64,000 nucleotides of DNA. It comes from Arion vulgaris. Taxonomy: Eukaryota > Mollusca > Gastropoda > Stylommatophora > Arionidae. The DNA is taken from positions 469,501 through 533,500 of the forward strand of contig CM036769.1 of assembly GCA_020796225.1 (NCBI GenBank), in the 5' to 3' direction. Shown piece by piece: positions 21,454 to 33,681 of the stretch. A program made the translations under genes and the position numbers. Under the pieces are notes generated by a model, which did not search any database, was not told where the DNA came from, and saw only the letters and a list, made by a program, of their open reading frames with translations. Position 1 is the stretch's first letter. Every line of letters starts with the position of its first letter.

Positions 21454-22746
21454 CAAAACACGTAATTACAAAGTACTGTAGTTTTACAAATTACAAAACA
21501 ATGACAAAATACAGCAACGTTTCGACCAACAAGGCCTTTATCAAGCAAACGAACAAACAGGAGTGACAAATTAAAATGAAACACAAATGGACGACCAAAT
21601 ACAAACGTATCTAAGGAAAATCTGGAATAAAAACGAATAACGAAATAAATGTAACACAAAAACACACATAAAAACTAGAAATAGAAAGGAAAAGAAACAA
21701 TGAAACATCTAGTAAATATATAACTTGAAAACATGCAAAAACATACATGTTTTGTAACTGTTGTTTGAAGGAAGATAGTTCTGTCTTCCCCAACTATCCT
21801 TTGGTGTCTTACAGACGGACAAAAGTCTTAAGGATATGTTGGTACACAGTCCCTTAAGTCCAATATCCAGACTCATTTTGGCACTGTCCAGTGTGGCCGT
21901 CAGCGTTGCAACACGTGTGCTTATGTGATACAGACGCGTACTGTATCTTTCCTTTAGGCACGTTTCTTATTGACGATGGGTTCACATGCGAGTCCCGTAA
22001 TCTTATCTATGCCATTATCTGTAAGCGGTGTAACAAGGCTTATATCGGCGAGACAGTCAAGAGGCTCAGTGACCGATTCGCCCAACACTTACGCGACATA
22101 CGCCAATGCTCTGTGACCCCTGTAGCCACCCATTTCAATGATACTGGCCATTTAGGTGCTCACGATGTCCAGGTCACAGCCATCCGATCATGTTCCTCGG
22201 ATGATCGCAGTCGATTTGCTCTGGAGAATCGGTTGATTTCTTTGTATGGTACCTTGCGACCACGCGGGCTCAACGTATTACATTCTTATGCTTCTTAGTA
22301 CTTTCTCTTCCCATGCTTTGTAATCTATATGGGTATATGTTGCATGTATTCATGTTATATTCCATTCTTATGCTTCTTAGTACTTTCTCTTCCCATGCTT
22401 TGTAATCTATATGGGTATATGTTGCATGTTTTCAAGTTATATATTTACTAGATGTTTCATTGTTTCTTTTCCTTTCTATTTCTAGTTTTTATGTGTGTTT
22501 TTGTGTTACATTTATTTCGTTTTTCGTTTTTATTCCAGATTTTCCTTAGATACGTTTGTATTTGGTCGTCCATTTGTGTTTCATTTTAATTTGTCACTCC
22601 TGTTTGTTCGTTTGCTTGATAAAGGCCTTGTTGGTCGAAACGTTGCTGTATTTTGACATTGTTTTTGTAATTTGTAAAACTACAGTACTTTGTAATTACG
22701 TGTTTTGCCAATCAAATAGTTTTACTGCAGTTCCATATATATATTC
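21454..22746 (+). mobile_element. Penelope-like element 1, inverted ends
   Basis: The left end (21455-21742) is the reverse complement of the right end (about 22445-22715), including GTAATTAC..AGTACTGTAG and TTTCGACCAACAAGGCC. Between them a plus-strand frame encodes a GIY-YIG endonuclease (21891-22298). Inverted or tandem pseudo-LTR ends are a known property of Penelope-like elements. The reverse transcriptase is missing. The insertion sits in the 19/20-bp array with TCTGTGTACTTAG on both sides as likely target duplication. Confidence 0.75.
21891..22298 (+). pseudogene. GIY-YIG endonuclease domain of Penelope-like element 1
   Basis: Contains LIYAIICKRCNKAYIGETVK and LSDRFAQHLRDIRQ, then FALENRLISLYGTLRPRG, ending at a stop after LHSYAS. 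This is the GIY-YIG core as found in Penelope-like elements: IYAI and YIG segments, a CxxC between them, an R and H in DRFAQH, and the later E in ALENR. All key residues appear present. The upstream reverse transcriptase is absent and the frame start is not the native start, so this is a truncated element gene. Confidence 0.75.
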
Positions 22747-22825
22747 TGTGTACTTAGTAAAGGTTTAAGTTACAAGTGATGACATTGCTTTTAATGTCTT
22801 CTTTTCTCTGCTTGAAACGTTTGTA

Positions 22826-23145
22826 TTTTGTTCTCGTTACATTTTGTAACTGTTGTTTGAATTTTGTTCTCGTTACATTTTGTAACTGTTGTTTGAATTT
22901 TGTTCTCGTTACATTTTGTAACTGTTGTTTGAATTTTGTTCTCGTTACATTTTGTAACTGTTGTTTGAATTTTGTTCTCGTTACATTTTGTAACTGTTGT
23001 TTGTATTTTGTTCTCGTTACATTTTGTAACTGTTGTTTGAATTTTGTTCTCGTTACATTTTGTAACTGTTGTTTGTATTTTGTTCTCGTTACATTTTGTA
23101 ACTGTTGTTTGTATTTTGTTCTCGTTACATTTTCTTCTTCTAACA
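22826..23145. repeat. 36-bp tandem array, 9 units
   Basis: TTTTGTTCTCGTTACATTTT recurs at 22826 and every 36 bp to 23114. The unit part TTTTGTAACTGTTGTTTGAA also occurs once at about 21753 inside Penelope-like element 1. Open frames on both strands follow from the period being a multiple of three. Confidence 0.93.
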
Positions 23146-23159
23146 TAAAAACATAACTT

Positions 23160-23425
23160 CATCTTCTTCTTTGCCTTCGTTCTTGACGAGCAATTTTAAT
23201 CACTCTTTGTGATATGATTTGATCTTTGCCAAGAATGTGTATACGTTGCACATTGGTTTGGCAGGCCCCTAAACGTATAGACTTCTACACGTTTAGGACA
23301 TGTGCATCCGATTTCAGACAACTTCCTTTGTCGCCTTTTACGACTTGCTTGGCAGGTAACAATGGTTCTATTCTTGACACTTCAAATTTGGGCCCCGGTA
23401 ACCACTCGGGCGACAAACATAAGAA
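23160..23425 (-). mobile_element. SINE family S4, second subfamily
   Basis: Left end TTCTTCTTTGCC and CTTTGTGATATGATTTGATC, core TCGCCTTTTACGAC with GGCAGGTAACAATGGTTCTA, right end GGTAACCACTCGGGCGAC. The core and right end match 42516-42640 better than the copy at 8285, so two subfamilies share the core. Minus orientation inferred from the tail. Confidence 0.6.
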
Positions 23426-23626
23426 AAAGTATTTGATACTTTAAGGAAAGTCAACCTCAAATAATAAAAGCAGATAAAACATGTTGGTATCCATTTCATC
23501 ACCTTCATCATCATCATTATCATCATCAGTACCATCCTTCTTTCCACTTGTTTTCCTCTCACCTTTTTGTTATTATGCTTCACCTTGTTTCACCTTGTTT
23601 CATAATGTTTCATAATGTTTCACCTT

Positions 23627-26600
23627 GTTTCCCAATGTTGCAAGTGGACTGTATGACACTGACATGAGTGGTCTCTGACAGTTTCCCAATGTTCCAAGTG
23701 GACTGTATGACACTGACATGAGTGGTCACTGACAGTTTCCCAATGTTGCAAGTGGACTGTATGACACTGACATGAGTGGTCACTGACAGTTTCCCAATGT
23801 TGCAAGTGGACTGTATGACACTGACATGAGTGGTCACTGACAGTTTCCCAATGTTCCAAGTGGACTGTATGACACTGACATGAGTGGTCACTGACAGTTT
23901 CCCAATGTTGCAAGTGGACTGTATGACACTGACATGTGTGGTCACTGACAGTTTCCCAATGTTGCAAGTGGACTGTATGACACTGACATGAGTGGTCACT
24001 GACAGTTTCCCAATGTTGCAAGTGGACTGTATGACACTGACATGAGTGGTCACTGACAGTTTCCCAATGTTGCAAGTGGACTGTATGACACTGACATGAG
24101 TGGTCACTGACAGCTTCCCAATGTTGCAAGTGGACTGTATGACACTGACATGAGTGGTCACTGACAGTTTCCCAATGTTCCAAGTGGACTGTATGACACT
24201 GACATGAGTGGTCACTGACAGTTTCCCAATGTTCCAAGTGGACTGTATGACACTGACATGAGTGGTCACTGACAGTTTCCCAATGTTGCAAGTGGACTGT
24301 ATGACACTGACATGTGTGGTCACTGACAGTTTCCCAATGTTGCAAGTGGACTGTATGACACTGACATGAGTGGTCACTGACAGTTTCCCAATGTTGCAAG
24401 TGGACTGTATGACACTGACATGAGTGGTCACTGACAGTTTCCCAATGTTGCAAGTGGACTGTATGACACTGACATGAGTGGTCACTGACAGCTTCCCAAT
24501 GTTGCAAGTGGACTGTATGACACTGACATGAGTGGTCACTGACAGTTTCCCAATGTTCCAAGTGGACTGTATGACACTGACATTAGTGGTCACTGACAGT
24601 TTCCCAATGTTGCAAGTGGACTGTATGACACTGACATGTGTGGTCACTGACAGTTTCCCAATGTTGCAAGTGGACTGTATGACACTGACATGTGTGGTCA
24701 CTGACAGTTTCCCAATGTTGCAAGTGGACTGTATGACACTGACATGTGTGGTCACTGACAGTTTCCCAATGTTGCAAGTGGACTGTATGACACTGACATG
24801 AGTGGTCACTGACAGTTTCCCAATGTTGCAAGTGGACTGTATGACACTGACATGAGTGGTCACTGACAGTTTCCCAATGTTCCAATTGGACTGTATGACA
24901 CTGACATGAGTGGTCACTGACAGTTTCCCAATGCTGCAAGTGGACTGTATGACACTGACATGAGTGGTCACTGACAGTTTCCCAATGTTGCAAGTGGACT
25001 GTATGACACTGACATGAGTGGTCACTGACAGTTTCCCAATGTTGCAAGTGGACTGTATGACACTGACATGAGTGGTCACTGACAGCTTCCCAATGCTGCA
25101 AGTGGACTGTATGACACTGACATGAGTGGTCACTGACAGTTTCCCAATGTTGCAAGTGGACTGTATGACACTGACATGAGTGGTCTCTGACAGCTTACCA
25201 ATGTTGCAAGTGGACTGTATGACACTGACATGAGTGGTCTCTGACAGCTTCCCAATGTTGCAAGTGGACTGTATGACACTGACATGTGTGGTCACTGACA
25301 GTTTCCCAATGCTGCAAGTGGACTGTATGACACTGACATGAGTGGTCACTGACAGTTTCCCAATGTTGCAAGTGGACTGTATGACACTGACATGTGTGGT
25401 CACTGACAGTTTCCCAATGTTGCAAGTGGACTGTATGACACTGACATGAGTGGTCACTGACAGTTTCCCAATGTTGCAAGTGGACTGTATGACACTGACA
25501 TAAGTGGTCTCTGACAGCTTCCCAATGTTGCAAGTGGACTGTATGACACTGACATGAGTGGTCTCTGACAGCTTCCCAATGTTGCAAGTGGACTGTATGA
25601 CACTGACATGAGTGGTCACTGACAGTTTCCCAATGTTGCAAGTGGACTGTATGACACTGACATGAGTGGTCACTGACAGTTTCCCAATGCTGCAAGTGGA
25701 CTGTATGACACTGACATGAGTGGTCTCTGACAGCTTCCCAATGTTCCAAGTGGACTGTATGACACTGACATGAGTGGTCTCTGACAGCTTCCCAATGTTG
25801 CAAGTGGACTGTATGACACTGACATGAGTGGTCACTGACAGTTTCCCAATGCTGCAAGTGGACTGTATGACACTGACATGAGTGGTCACTGACAGTTTCC
25901 CAATGTTGCAAGTGGACTGTATGACACTGACATGAGTGGTCTCTGACAGCTTCCCAATGTTGCAAGTGGACTGTATGACACTGACATGAGTGGTCACTGA
26001 CAGTTTCCCAATGCTGCAAGTGGACTGTATGACACTGACATGAGTGGTCTCTGACAGCTTCCCAATGTTGCAAGTGGACTGTATGACACTGACATGAGTG
26101 GTCACTGACAGCTTCCCAATGCTGCAAGTGGACTGTATGACACTGACATGTGTGGTCACTGACAGTTTCCCAATGTTGCAAGTGGACTGTATGACACTGA
26201 CATGAGTGGTCTCTGACAGTTTCCCAATGTTGCAAGTGGACTGTATGACACTGATATGAGTGGTCACTGACAGCTTCCCAATGTTGCAAGTGGACTGTAT
26301 GACACTGACATGAGTGGTCACTGACAGCTTCCCAATGTTGCAAGTGGACTGTATGACACTGACATGAGTGGTCACTGACAGTTTCCCAATGTTGCAAGTG
26401 GACTGTATGACACTGACATGAGTGGTCACTGACAGTTTCCCAATGTTGCAAGTGGACTGTATGACACTGACATGAGTGGTCTCTGACAGCTTCCCAATGT
26501 TGCAAGTGGACTGTATGACACTGACATGTGTGGTCACTGACAGTTTCCCAATGCTGCAAGTGGACTGTATGACACTGACATGTGTGGTCACTGACAGTTT

Positions 26601-27470
26601 CCCAATGTTGCAAGTGGACTGTATGACACTGACATGAGTGGTCTCTGACAGTTTCCCAATGTTGCAAGTGGACTGTATGACACTGACATGAGTGGTCACT
26701 GACAGCTTCCCAATGTTGCAAGTGGACTGTATGACACTGACATGAGTGGTCACTGACAGCTTCCCAATGTTGCAAGTGGACTGTATGACACTGACATGAG
26801 TGGTCACTGACAGTTTCCCAATGTTGCAAGTGGACTGTATGACACTGACATGAGTGGTCACTGACAGTTTCCCAATGTTGCAAGTGGACTGTATGACACT
26901 GACATGAGTGGTCTCTGACAGCTTCCCAATGTTGCAAGTGGACTGTATGACACTGACATGAGTGGTCACTGACAGCTTCCCAATGTTGCAAGTGGAGTGT
27001 ATGACACTGACATGAGTGGTCACTGACAGTTTCCCAATGTTGCAAGTGGACTGTATGACACTGACATGAGTGGTCACTGACAGTTTCCCAATGTTGCAAG
27101 TGGACTGTATGACACTGACATGAGTGGTCACTGACAGTTTCCCAATGTTGCAAGTGGACTGTATGACACTGACATGAGTGGTCACTGACAGCTTCCCAAT
27201 GTTCCAAGTGGACTGTATGACACTGACATGAGTGGTCACTGACAGTTTCCCAATGTTGCAAGTGGACTGTATGACACTGACATGAGTGGTCTCTGACAGC
27301 TTCCCAATGTTCCAAGTGGACTGTATGACACTGACATGTGTGGTCACTGACAGTTTCCCAATGTTGCAAGTGGACTGTATGACACTGACATGAGTGGTCA
27401 CTGACAGTTTCTCAATGTTCCAAGTGGACTGTATGACACTGACATGAGTGGTCTCTGACAGTTTCCCTAT
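23627..27470. repeat. 54-bp tandem array, 71 units
   Basis: GTTTCCCAAT recurs from 23627 to a terminal GTTTCCCTAT at 27461, exactly 71 steps of 54 bp. Variable sites are GTTTCC/GCTTCC, GTTGCAAG/GCTGCAAG/GTTCCAAG, ATGAGTGG/ATGTGTGG and GTCACTG/GTCTCTG. Because 54 is 18 codons and the unit lacks stops in two minus-strand frames, reading frames of 1288 and over 700 codons run through it. One gives an 18-residue repeat with NIGKLSVTTHVSVIQSTC. I treat these as artefacts. No flanking gene structure is visible. Confidence 0.95.
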
Positions 27471-27495
27471 ATCCAATCATTCTTGATACTATTCT

Positions 27496-27498
<3 letters not shown>

Positions 27499-27527
<29 letters not shown>

Positions 27528-28030
27528 GTGCCATGCCTGCCGGCGTAGGCGATCATGTCTCTCCACAATTCTCTTTGCTTGGTGCATGTAATCAGTTCTG
27601 ACGTCGATATTTTGTCAAACCATGATGTCAGGCCATACAACATCTTCTCCCTCTGTCTTCCACGATCTCTCCTTCCTGAATTTTACCTGTAGTCACCAAA
27701 TGTTCTAAACCTTCTCTTCGCATTATATGCCCGAAGAACCTTGATTGTCGGATTCTTATTCTTTTGATAAGGTTTTTTGTGTGCAGACCTGATTTAAAAC
27801 CTCCACGTTTGTTTTCTTTGCTGTCCATGGAATTCTCAACATTCTTCTGTAAAACCACATCTCTGTGGCTTCCAATGATCGTATTGATTGTTTGTTCAGT
27901 GTCCATGATTCGCTGCCATACATAAGAATTGGTTCAATATAGCATTGGAGTACTCGTTTTCGCAGTGTCATTGGTAGTGAGTTCACGCATAGTGTGTTCT
28001 TCATTTTTATAAAAGCTGCTTTTCTACAGT
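27499..28030 (-). pseudogene. RTE-A LINE, 3' fragment
   Basis: Starts with the tail complement (CAATCAATCAATC at 27499-27526). The minus strand encodes [37 protein letters not shown] and EHLVTTGKIQ in two frames, with upstream [19 protein letters not shown]. It is nearly collinear with 37736-38250, and 5'-truncated at about 28030 in the KAAF(I/M)KMKNTL segment. Confidence 0.8.
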
Positions 28031-28044
28031 AGAACTTTAAAACA

Positions 28045-28215
28045 AAACACAAAGCAATCACACTGTTGCTCACACTGAAACAGAAAGCAATCATGCTGGC
28101 TCACACACTAAAACAGAAAGCAATCATGCTGGCTCACACACTAAAACATAAATCAATCATGCTGGCTCACACACTAAAACAGAAAGCAATCAATCAATCA
28201 CGCTGGCTCACACAC
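28045..28215. repeat. 33-bp tandem array, about 5 units
   Basis: CAATCATGCTGGCTCACACA recurs at 28088, 28121 and 28154, with degenerate units on both sides. It directly adjoins the truncated 5' end of the RTE-A fragment. Confidence 0.85.
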
Positions 28216-28851
28216 TGAAATAGAAACCTTTCACGCTGAATCCCACCTCAAATGATATTCGACTTTTAAAACGAGTCACGTGGTCTGTTCCTGCAATCTG
28301 GGTCTAATTTCACTGATACCTCCTCTTACCTGTGCCTACATCTTACCTTTTACCTGTAGTTTGTTAACAGCTTCAATGTCTAAATATACTATTTACTTTG
28401 GAATTGTGTTTTTAACTAGGTAACGTGAAATCAGCGGCGGAGGAGGGGAGGGGAGTCGCTACGGTAGCAGCGCTGTATGTTGGGAGCGAGTGACCTTCTA
28501 TTCCATGCGACATAGCTTCAAACGTAGACATTTGTTGACAATGGGCTCATAACAAGTGTCCCGGCCACTTTGTGAACATGGTAAACTGCCCCGAAGTGCA
28601 CTTTGATTATAAAATGAATGTCAGTGTTGTGTTCTCTAAATACCTCCTGAGAAAATATGTGCCCAGCCTTGAGTGAACCAACAGTTTTAGAGGATTATGC
28701 TAAAAGTATCTTTAGATACGGAACGCGACATGTGTCAATAAAATGGAAAGATTCACTAAATGGTCCTGACGTTGCGACCATATCGTGCAAGTCTGATCCT
28801 GAGCGTGACGTATAACAATGGCTATTACCAGTCACATCACATCACATTCAT
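28216..28851. other. No recognised gene
   Basis: Single-copy looking sequence including a GC-richer stretch at 28430-28500. No coding exon, repeat or known element was identified. Confidence 0.4.
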
Positions 28852-29010
28852 TGTTCTTCTGACTTCTTATTCTTCCAACACTCCATATAGACCACTTGTT
28901 AACCACTCTGTGTGATTTGTATGTGATCTGAGCCCAAGAGCGAATACACGTTGTGCCAGTTATGCGCCTACAAGTAGGTCAGAACATCCGATTTATGCGA
29001 TGCTCTTTCC
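28852..29010 (-). mobile_element. SINE family S4 copy, interrupted by array
   Basis: CACTCCATATAGACCACTTG, GTGTGATTTGTATGTGATCT and GCGCCTACAAGTAGGTCAG follow the S4 order up to GATTTATGCGATGCT. There the sequence changes into the 54-bp array at 29020-29385, and the rest of S4 is not seen afterwards. Confidence 0.65.
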
Positions 29011-29019
29011 TTCCTTTCG

Positions 29020-29385
29020 CCTTAAATATTGTCGTTATATTCATTGTTGTCTCTTGTATCCTTCCTTCCTTCGCTTGAAATATTGTCGTTATATTCATTG
29101 TTATCTCTTGTATCCTTCCTTCCTTCGCTTGAAATATTGTCGTTATATTCATTGTTATCTCTTGTATCCTTCCTTCCTTCGCTTGAAATATTGTCGTTAT
29201 ATTCATTGTTATCTCTTGTATCCTTCCTTCCTTCGCTTGAAATATTGTCGTTATATTCATTGTTATCTCTTGTATCCTTCCTTCCTTTCGCTTGAAATAT
29301 TGTCGTTATATTCATTGTTGTCTCTTGTATCCTTCCTTCCTTCGCTTGAAATATTGTCGTTATATTCATTGTTGTCTCTTGTATA
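29020..29385. repeat. 54-bp tandem array, 7 units
   Basis: TCGTTATATTCATTGTTATC with TCCTTCCTTCCTTCGCTTGA, period 54. It differs from the 54-bp array at 23.6 kb. Open frames on both strands come from the period. A 46-bp, three-unit array (AACCAAGTTAACCAC) follows at 29411-29560, and a 38-bp duplication (CAGCCAACTGTCTGTCAAAG) lies at 29635-29710. Confidence 0.9.
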
Positions 29386-29574
29386 AACTTCACTGTCTTT
29401 TGTAGCTCACAAACCAAGTTAACCACACATTGCTGTTTGCTTGTGTTCGCTCTTTTCAACCAAGTTAACCACACATTGCTGTTTGCTTGTGTTCGCTCTT
29501 TTCAACCAAGTTAACCACTTGTTGTTTGTTTGTGTTAATACTTCTCAACCAAGTTAACCACTCTTTGTTGTGAT

Positions 29575-30433
29575 ACATGTAGATTACGTCGATAACGTGA
29601 GCACGTTACGTCCTGTAAGAACACTACTGCATGTATGACTGACACAGCCAACTGTCTGTCAAAGTGCATGTATGACCGGCACAGCCAACTGTCTGTCAAA
29701 GTGCATGTACTCGTATATTATACAACAGGACACACATTTGTACAGATGGGGGAGGGGTAACTGTCAGGTTTTACCGAACGTCATCAATCTTTCCAATGAG
29801 AGCACTCGGAGTTTGTTTAAGTAGATTTATTTTGCCATTTATTGTTTATTGAAGGCTCACACCCTTTGGCCTCGATCAAGTAGACATAACACTTTCATCT
29901 TATTTAAAATGTTATCTTTTCTTGTTTATATCAGTCTGTGACTTTATTTCTGGGTTTGTTTTCTTGTTGTAGATGATTATAGACACTTTACGCACAGGTA
30001 CGTCACTTTCAACCTGAGCACGAAACTTGTTTTGGTTATATCAGAGCGTGTAGACTATAGATTCCCAATCTTTTTCGGCCCACCGCCCACTTTGCACGAC
30101 ATAAACTTTGTAACGCCTCTCTCCCCACAATAACAGTTTGCCAACGGCCCTCCCCCCCATATATACATACTCTATTTTCACGTTGACATAGAAAATTGAT
30201 ATATATTTCTGCATACATGGTCAATTTTCAAATGATTATATACATGCAATAGAAAATTGATGGAAAAATGGATCTTGTAAGACGGGCAAAAGATGAATTA
30301 AAATGCAGAATTAATATTATAAATGATTATTCAATCGCAAAATCACCAGAAAAAACTCTCCCAAATGCTTCTGAACCCACTATCCCCCACCCCTCCCCCA
30401 CCTATCCGGAAGACTTCATCGCCCACTGGAGTG
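29575..30433. other. No recognised gene
   Basis: Apart from the 38-bp duplication near 29635-29710, unique AT-rich sequence. Short open frames carry no recognisable domain. Confidence 0.4.
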
Positions 30434-30685
30434 TGGGCATCTATAGCTTAAGCAGTAGTAAGCTCGATCACAACCCAAGCTTACCTGGTTCAAACTTCGC
30501 GGTAAGCAATTTGGAAACAGTTTCGATTCCAAGGGTGATTTACGCAAGGTAAAAAAATAGACCTCACCATTCAGAAAGTAATGGCAAACCACTGAACGTA
30601 TAAGTGATGCCTAGTAAATCAACGACTCGTTGACTGTGGTTGATGGCTACGTCGAGTAAAGGATATGCCAGGATTTTCATTTTTC
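30434..30685 (+). mobile_element. SINE family S1, copy 2
   Basis: GGCATCTATAGCTTAAGCAG and TGGTTCAAACTTCGCGG correspond to the A and B boxes. The body CAAACCACTGAACGTATAAG and ACTCGTTGACTGTGGTTGAT matches copy 1 at 358. Confidence 0.7.
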
Positions 30686-32337
30686 AAAACTACATAACTT
30701 TGTTTGTACGCGTTTCGTCATTGCTACATAGTTTTCATGTATAGTCTTCCCTTATATTGATACTTATTTGTAACATGATCTGGGCACAGTTGTTGATATA
30801 ATGTCCCTTAGAAACCAGCCCAGGCAAGGTAGGTAACAATGTACCAGATCTCAAACCAAACTACGTTACCTCCCCTTGTAGCAGCAATCCGTTGATACTA
30901 TCATTCCATGAGTTAGATCGCAGTTTCAAGAAGTCGTCGAAAAATCACTTTAGTACCAGGCAGCCTAAGTGCCTGCTTGGTTAGGCCTTATTTGATTTCA
31001 CGATCACAGGCCAGCAGGCAACATTATGATCTGTGTTCAGTTTATGCTTTCTACAACTAGTCTCAATGTTTCCACTGAGTTATTAGTTTACCAAATTGAA
31101 AAAAACTAATACCGCTGTGGAAATAACTTTGTGTTACTTTGTCAACCCTGCAAAGCTGTGTGTAAATTAAGCTGTTATTTTCTAATTAACTAATATATTT
31201 GGAATAATTATAGTTCACATTACTGTACTTTTGTAACAATGTAAATTAGTTCAATTTTTGTAATTTCTGAGCGGTTCGTGACAGTGGTGTGTATTCCATG
31301 TGGAGTTTTTGTTTCAGTTTGGACATAGGCGGATTTAACGTTTCATGGTATTCTTATGTGATTTTACAAGCTTTTGTGAATGATTTCTTTCTGAGAAGAA
31401 AAGCAGAAGACATGATGTAAATCGGTAAGTGGTAGACATATGTAAATATGTTACTAGTTTTAGAGACAGTTCAAGCACAGTTGGATCTTGCGAGTCGAAG
31501 GTAGTGGAGTCAGGGGCGGCTTGATATTAAGGGCCATTAGGGCCCGGCCCCACCACAAATAATAATGCGCATTTATTATTTTAAAAATTATGTGTTCATT
31601 ATTATTACTTTGAATATGATACTGATCAGCTTTGAAAGTTGATATATAACGTTAAAATATCACAGACAATCTGAAATTCAGCGTTTTTCTTACTCTAATT
31701 AGTATAATTCACGCATTTCCAGTGCACTAGTTTCTTAGCTCCCGTATAAATGGGGTCTATATAGACCACATGTTAACAAAGCGACCTCTGACCTCTTCTC
31801 GACTGCTTATTTGGAACAGAAAAATATGAGATATTCTTTCGCCTAGTAGTGACATTCATACGCGGCCAAGCCAGTGCACAGTTAACTGATGTTGTTGCGC
31901 CAAAATAGGCCGCTGTGTAAATAATGAATGATATAGAAAACAATAGAAAATAATAGAAATAATTAACTAAGCATCATAGAATAGTTTACAGTATTCGCCC
32001 GTTCCATCAATATATATGTGTGTAAGATAACTTACAAGTTGAGGAGGTGTGACCTACTTTATAACAATAATTCTACATGGTGTTTTTAAAGTCTCACTAC
32101 AACTTAAAAAAAACCGAAGTATATGACGTCATCAAAAATGTGCTAAACCAAAGTAGTAAAATTAGTTACATTAGTTACTGCTATAGTCTACTGTTGTTTT
32201 TGTTCAACTTAACTAATGAAAATGAAATATCCATTATAACAGATTTTTGAAATATCCAACAAGGACACCGAAACACCTTTTGTCACCAAAAATATTCTTT
32301 CTTGCCTTGAAAACACCATTATGTTTTGAGTTTAAAA
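30686..32337. other. Long unassigned region
   Basis: The longest stretch without tandem repeats in the window. I see no conserved coding exon. A good donor-like CG|GTAAGT lies at 31424/31425 (+), so an untranslated exon is conceivable. At 31511 CAGGGGCGGCTTGATATTAA resembles the terminus of hAT transposons, but no matching CCGCCCCTG right end was found. Confidence 0.4.
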
Positions 32338-32690
32338 TAATTACTACAATGTCCGGAGTGATATGATAATAGTCCTCATATAACTGATAACTGTGAATTA
32401 CTACAATGTCTGGAGTGATATGATAATAGTCCTCATATTACTGATAACTGTGAATTACTACAATGTCTGGAGTGATATGATAATAGTCCTCATATTACTG
32501 ATAACTGTGAATTACTACAATGTCTGGAGTGATATGATAATAGTCCTCATATAACTGATAACTGTGAATTACTACAATGTCCGGAGTGATATGATAATAG
32601 TCCTCATATTACTGATAACTGTGAATTACTACAATGTCTGGAGTGATATGATAATAGTCCTCATATAACTGATAACTGTGAATTACTACG
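32338..32690. repeat. 57-bp tandem array, about 6 units
   Basis: CAATGTCTGGAGTGATATGA recurs at 57-bp spacing (32404, 32461, 32518 and on). A single dispersed copy of part of the unit occurs at 9630-9685. Confidence 0.92.
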
Positions 32691-32875
32691 GCAGACAACA
32701 GCCGTTCACTTGCATATTACGTCAGAATTGACTATGAATCACATTTTTTTATGATGTCACATACTTCATTTTTCACATTTGTTCTACATAGAAAGTGTAG
32801 TGGGACTTTACAAACATCCTATAGTAAAGGGGAGATAATTTCTTGAAATAGACAAACAGTAGTAAATACTAACAA

Positions 32876-33190
32876 TATATCATCATCATCAGGTGTCCTG
32901 TCGGCTGACGTAAGTGATCATGGATCGCCACACATCGATGTCTCTGGTGTTTGCTATCATCTCAGATGTTGACGCTCTTTCATGTAATGAAGTCAGACTA
33001 TTCACAATTTTTTTCTCTCTCTGCCTTCCTCTGTCTAGTTTCCGCTCGATTTCACCGGTTGTTGCCATGTATTCTAAACCTCCCTTCCTCATCACATGCC
33101 AGAAAAATGATGATTACCACTTTCTTATATTGATGATAAGATTTCTCTGTCTTGACCTCATTCAACACTTCCACATTCATACTAAAATAC
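32876..33190 (-). pseudogene. RTE-A LINE, 3' fragment
   Basis: The minus strand encodes MNVEVLNEV, then across frames RKGGLEY.ATTGEIE and DRGRQREK, and ends with GTAAGTGATCATGGATCG as in the copy at 2466, with which it shares the subfamily-specific EVLNEVKT. A CATCAT run at 32880 marks the tail. Confidence 0.7.
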
Positions 33191-33239
33191 AACATAACCC
33201 CAAACCATGTTTCCGAAACTTTGTCTCTGACCCCACCAA

Positions 33240-33455
33240 CAAATATGACCACGCGCCGCCACTGCGTGGAATCGAATCTGGACCGCGCCATTCTGTTCAC
33301 GAGTGAATTACCCCCCTTCCCTGAGATGCCTAGAATTGTTGCCGGAGCTACAGAGTTCGTGATTTATGCAATACTCTTGGCAGGTATCGTGCCATTTCTG
33401 CGGAGAGAGACCAAACCGTATGGGATAAAATCTCGTGCAATGAAGTCAATTCTTG
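33240..33455 (+). mobile_element. SINE family S3 copy
   Basis: Head with B-box-like GTGGAATCGAATCTGG, then TTCACGAGTGAATTACC and the S3 body GAATTGTTGCCGGAGCTAC, CATTTCTGCGGAGAGAGACC, GCAATGAAGTCAATTC. A small LINE remnant (minus, 33541-33600) follows. At 33625-33660 a stretch resembles the ends of the Penelope-like elements (CGTTTCAACAAACAAGCC). Confidence 0.6.
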
Positions 33456-33681
33456 GTCTTAAAACTCTTGTAAACTTGAAACACAATATATTTTTTTGGG
33501 AAGAGTATAGTATTGTATTCCCCCAGTTATATGTAATATAGAGCCTGCAAGCAATTTCTCCATATCGCTACCGTTCCGCTCTATCCTAAGCAACTTAACC
33601 AATTAATTCTTTCAAAAGTAGGACGGAGTAAACTAACGTTTCAACAAACAAGCCTTTGTCAAGAAAATACCACACTAATGA

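Noticed and set aside
21077..21566. Leucine/cysteine-rich frames resembling a membrane protein
   Set aside because: Three overlapping frames of a 19/20-bp array; the mixture of unit lengths shifts phase constantly.
22754..23156. Frames on both strands across 36-bp repeats (NVTRTKYKQQLQ type)
   Set aside because: Open simultaneously on plus and minus strands because the unit lacks stops; no independent support.
23610..27476. Minus-strand open frame of 1288 codons with 18-residue repeats, and overlapping frames of 724, 313 and 190 codons
   Set aside because: Any 54-bp tandem unit without stops gives such frames. Two different frames are open at once, variants are spread over all codon positions, and no signal peptide, domain or splice structure accompanies it.
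31511..31560. hAT transposon from CAGGGGCGGCTTGATATTAA
   Set aside because: No complementary right end, target duplication or transposase could be found in the following 2 kb; kept only as a remark.
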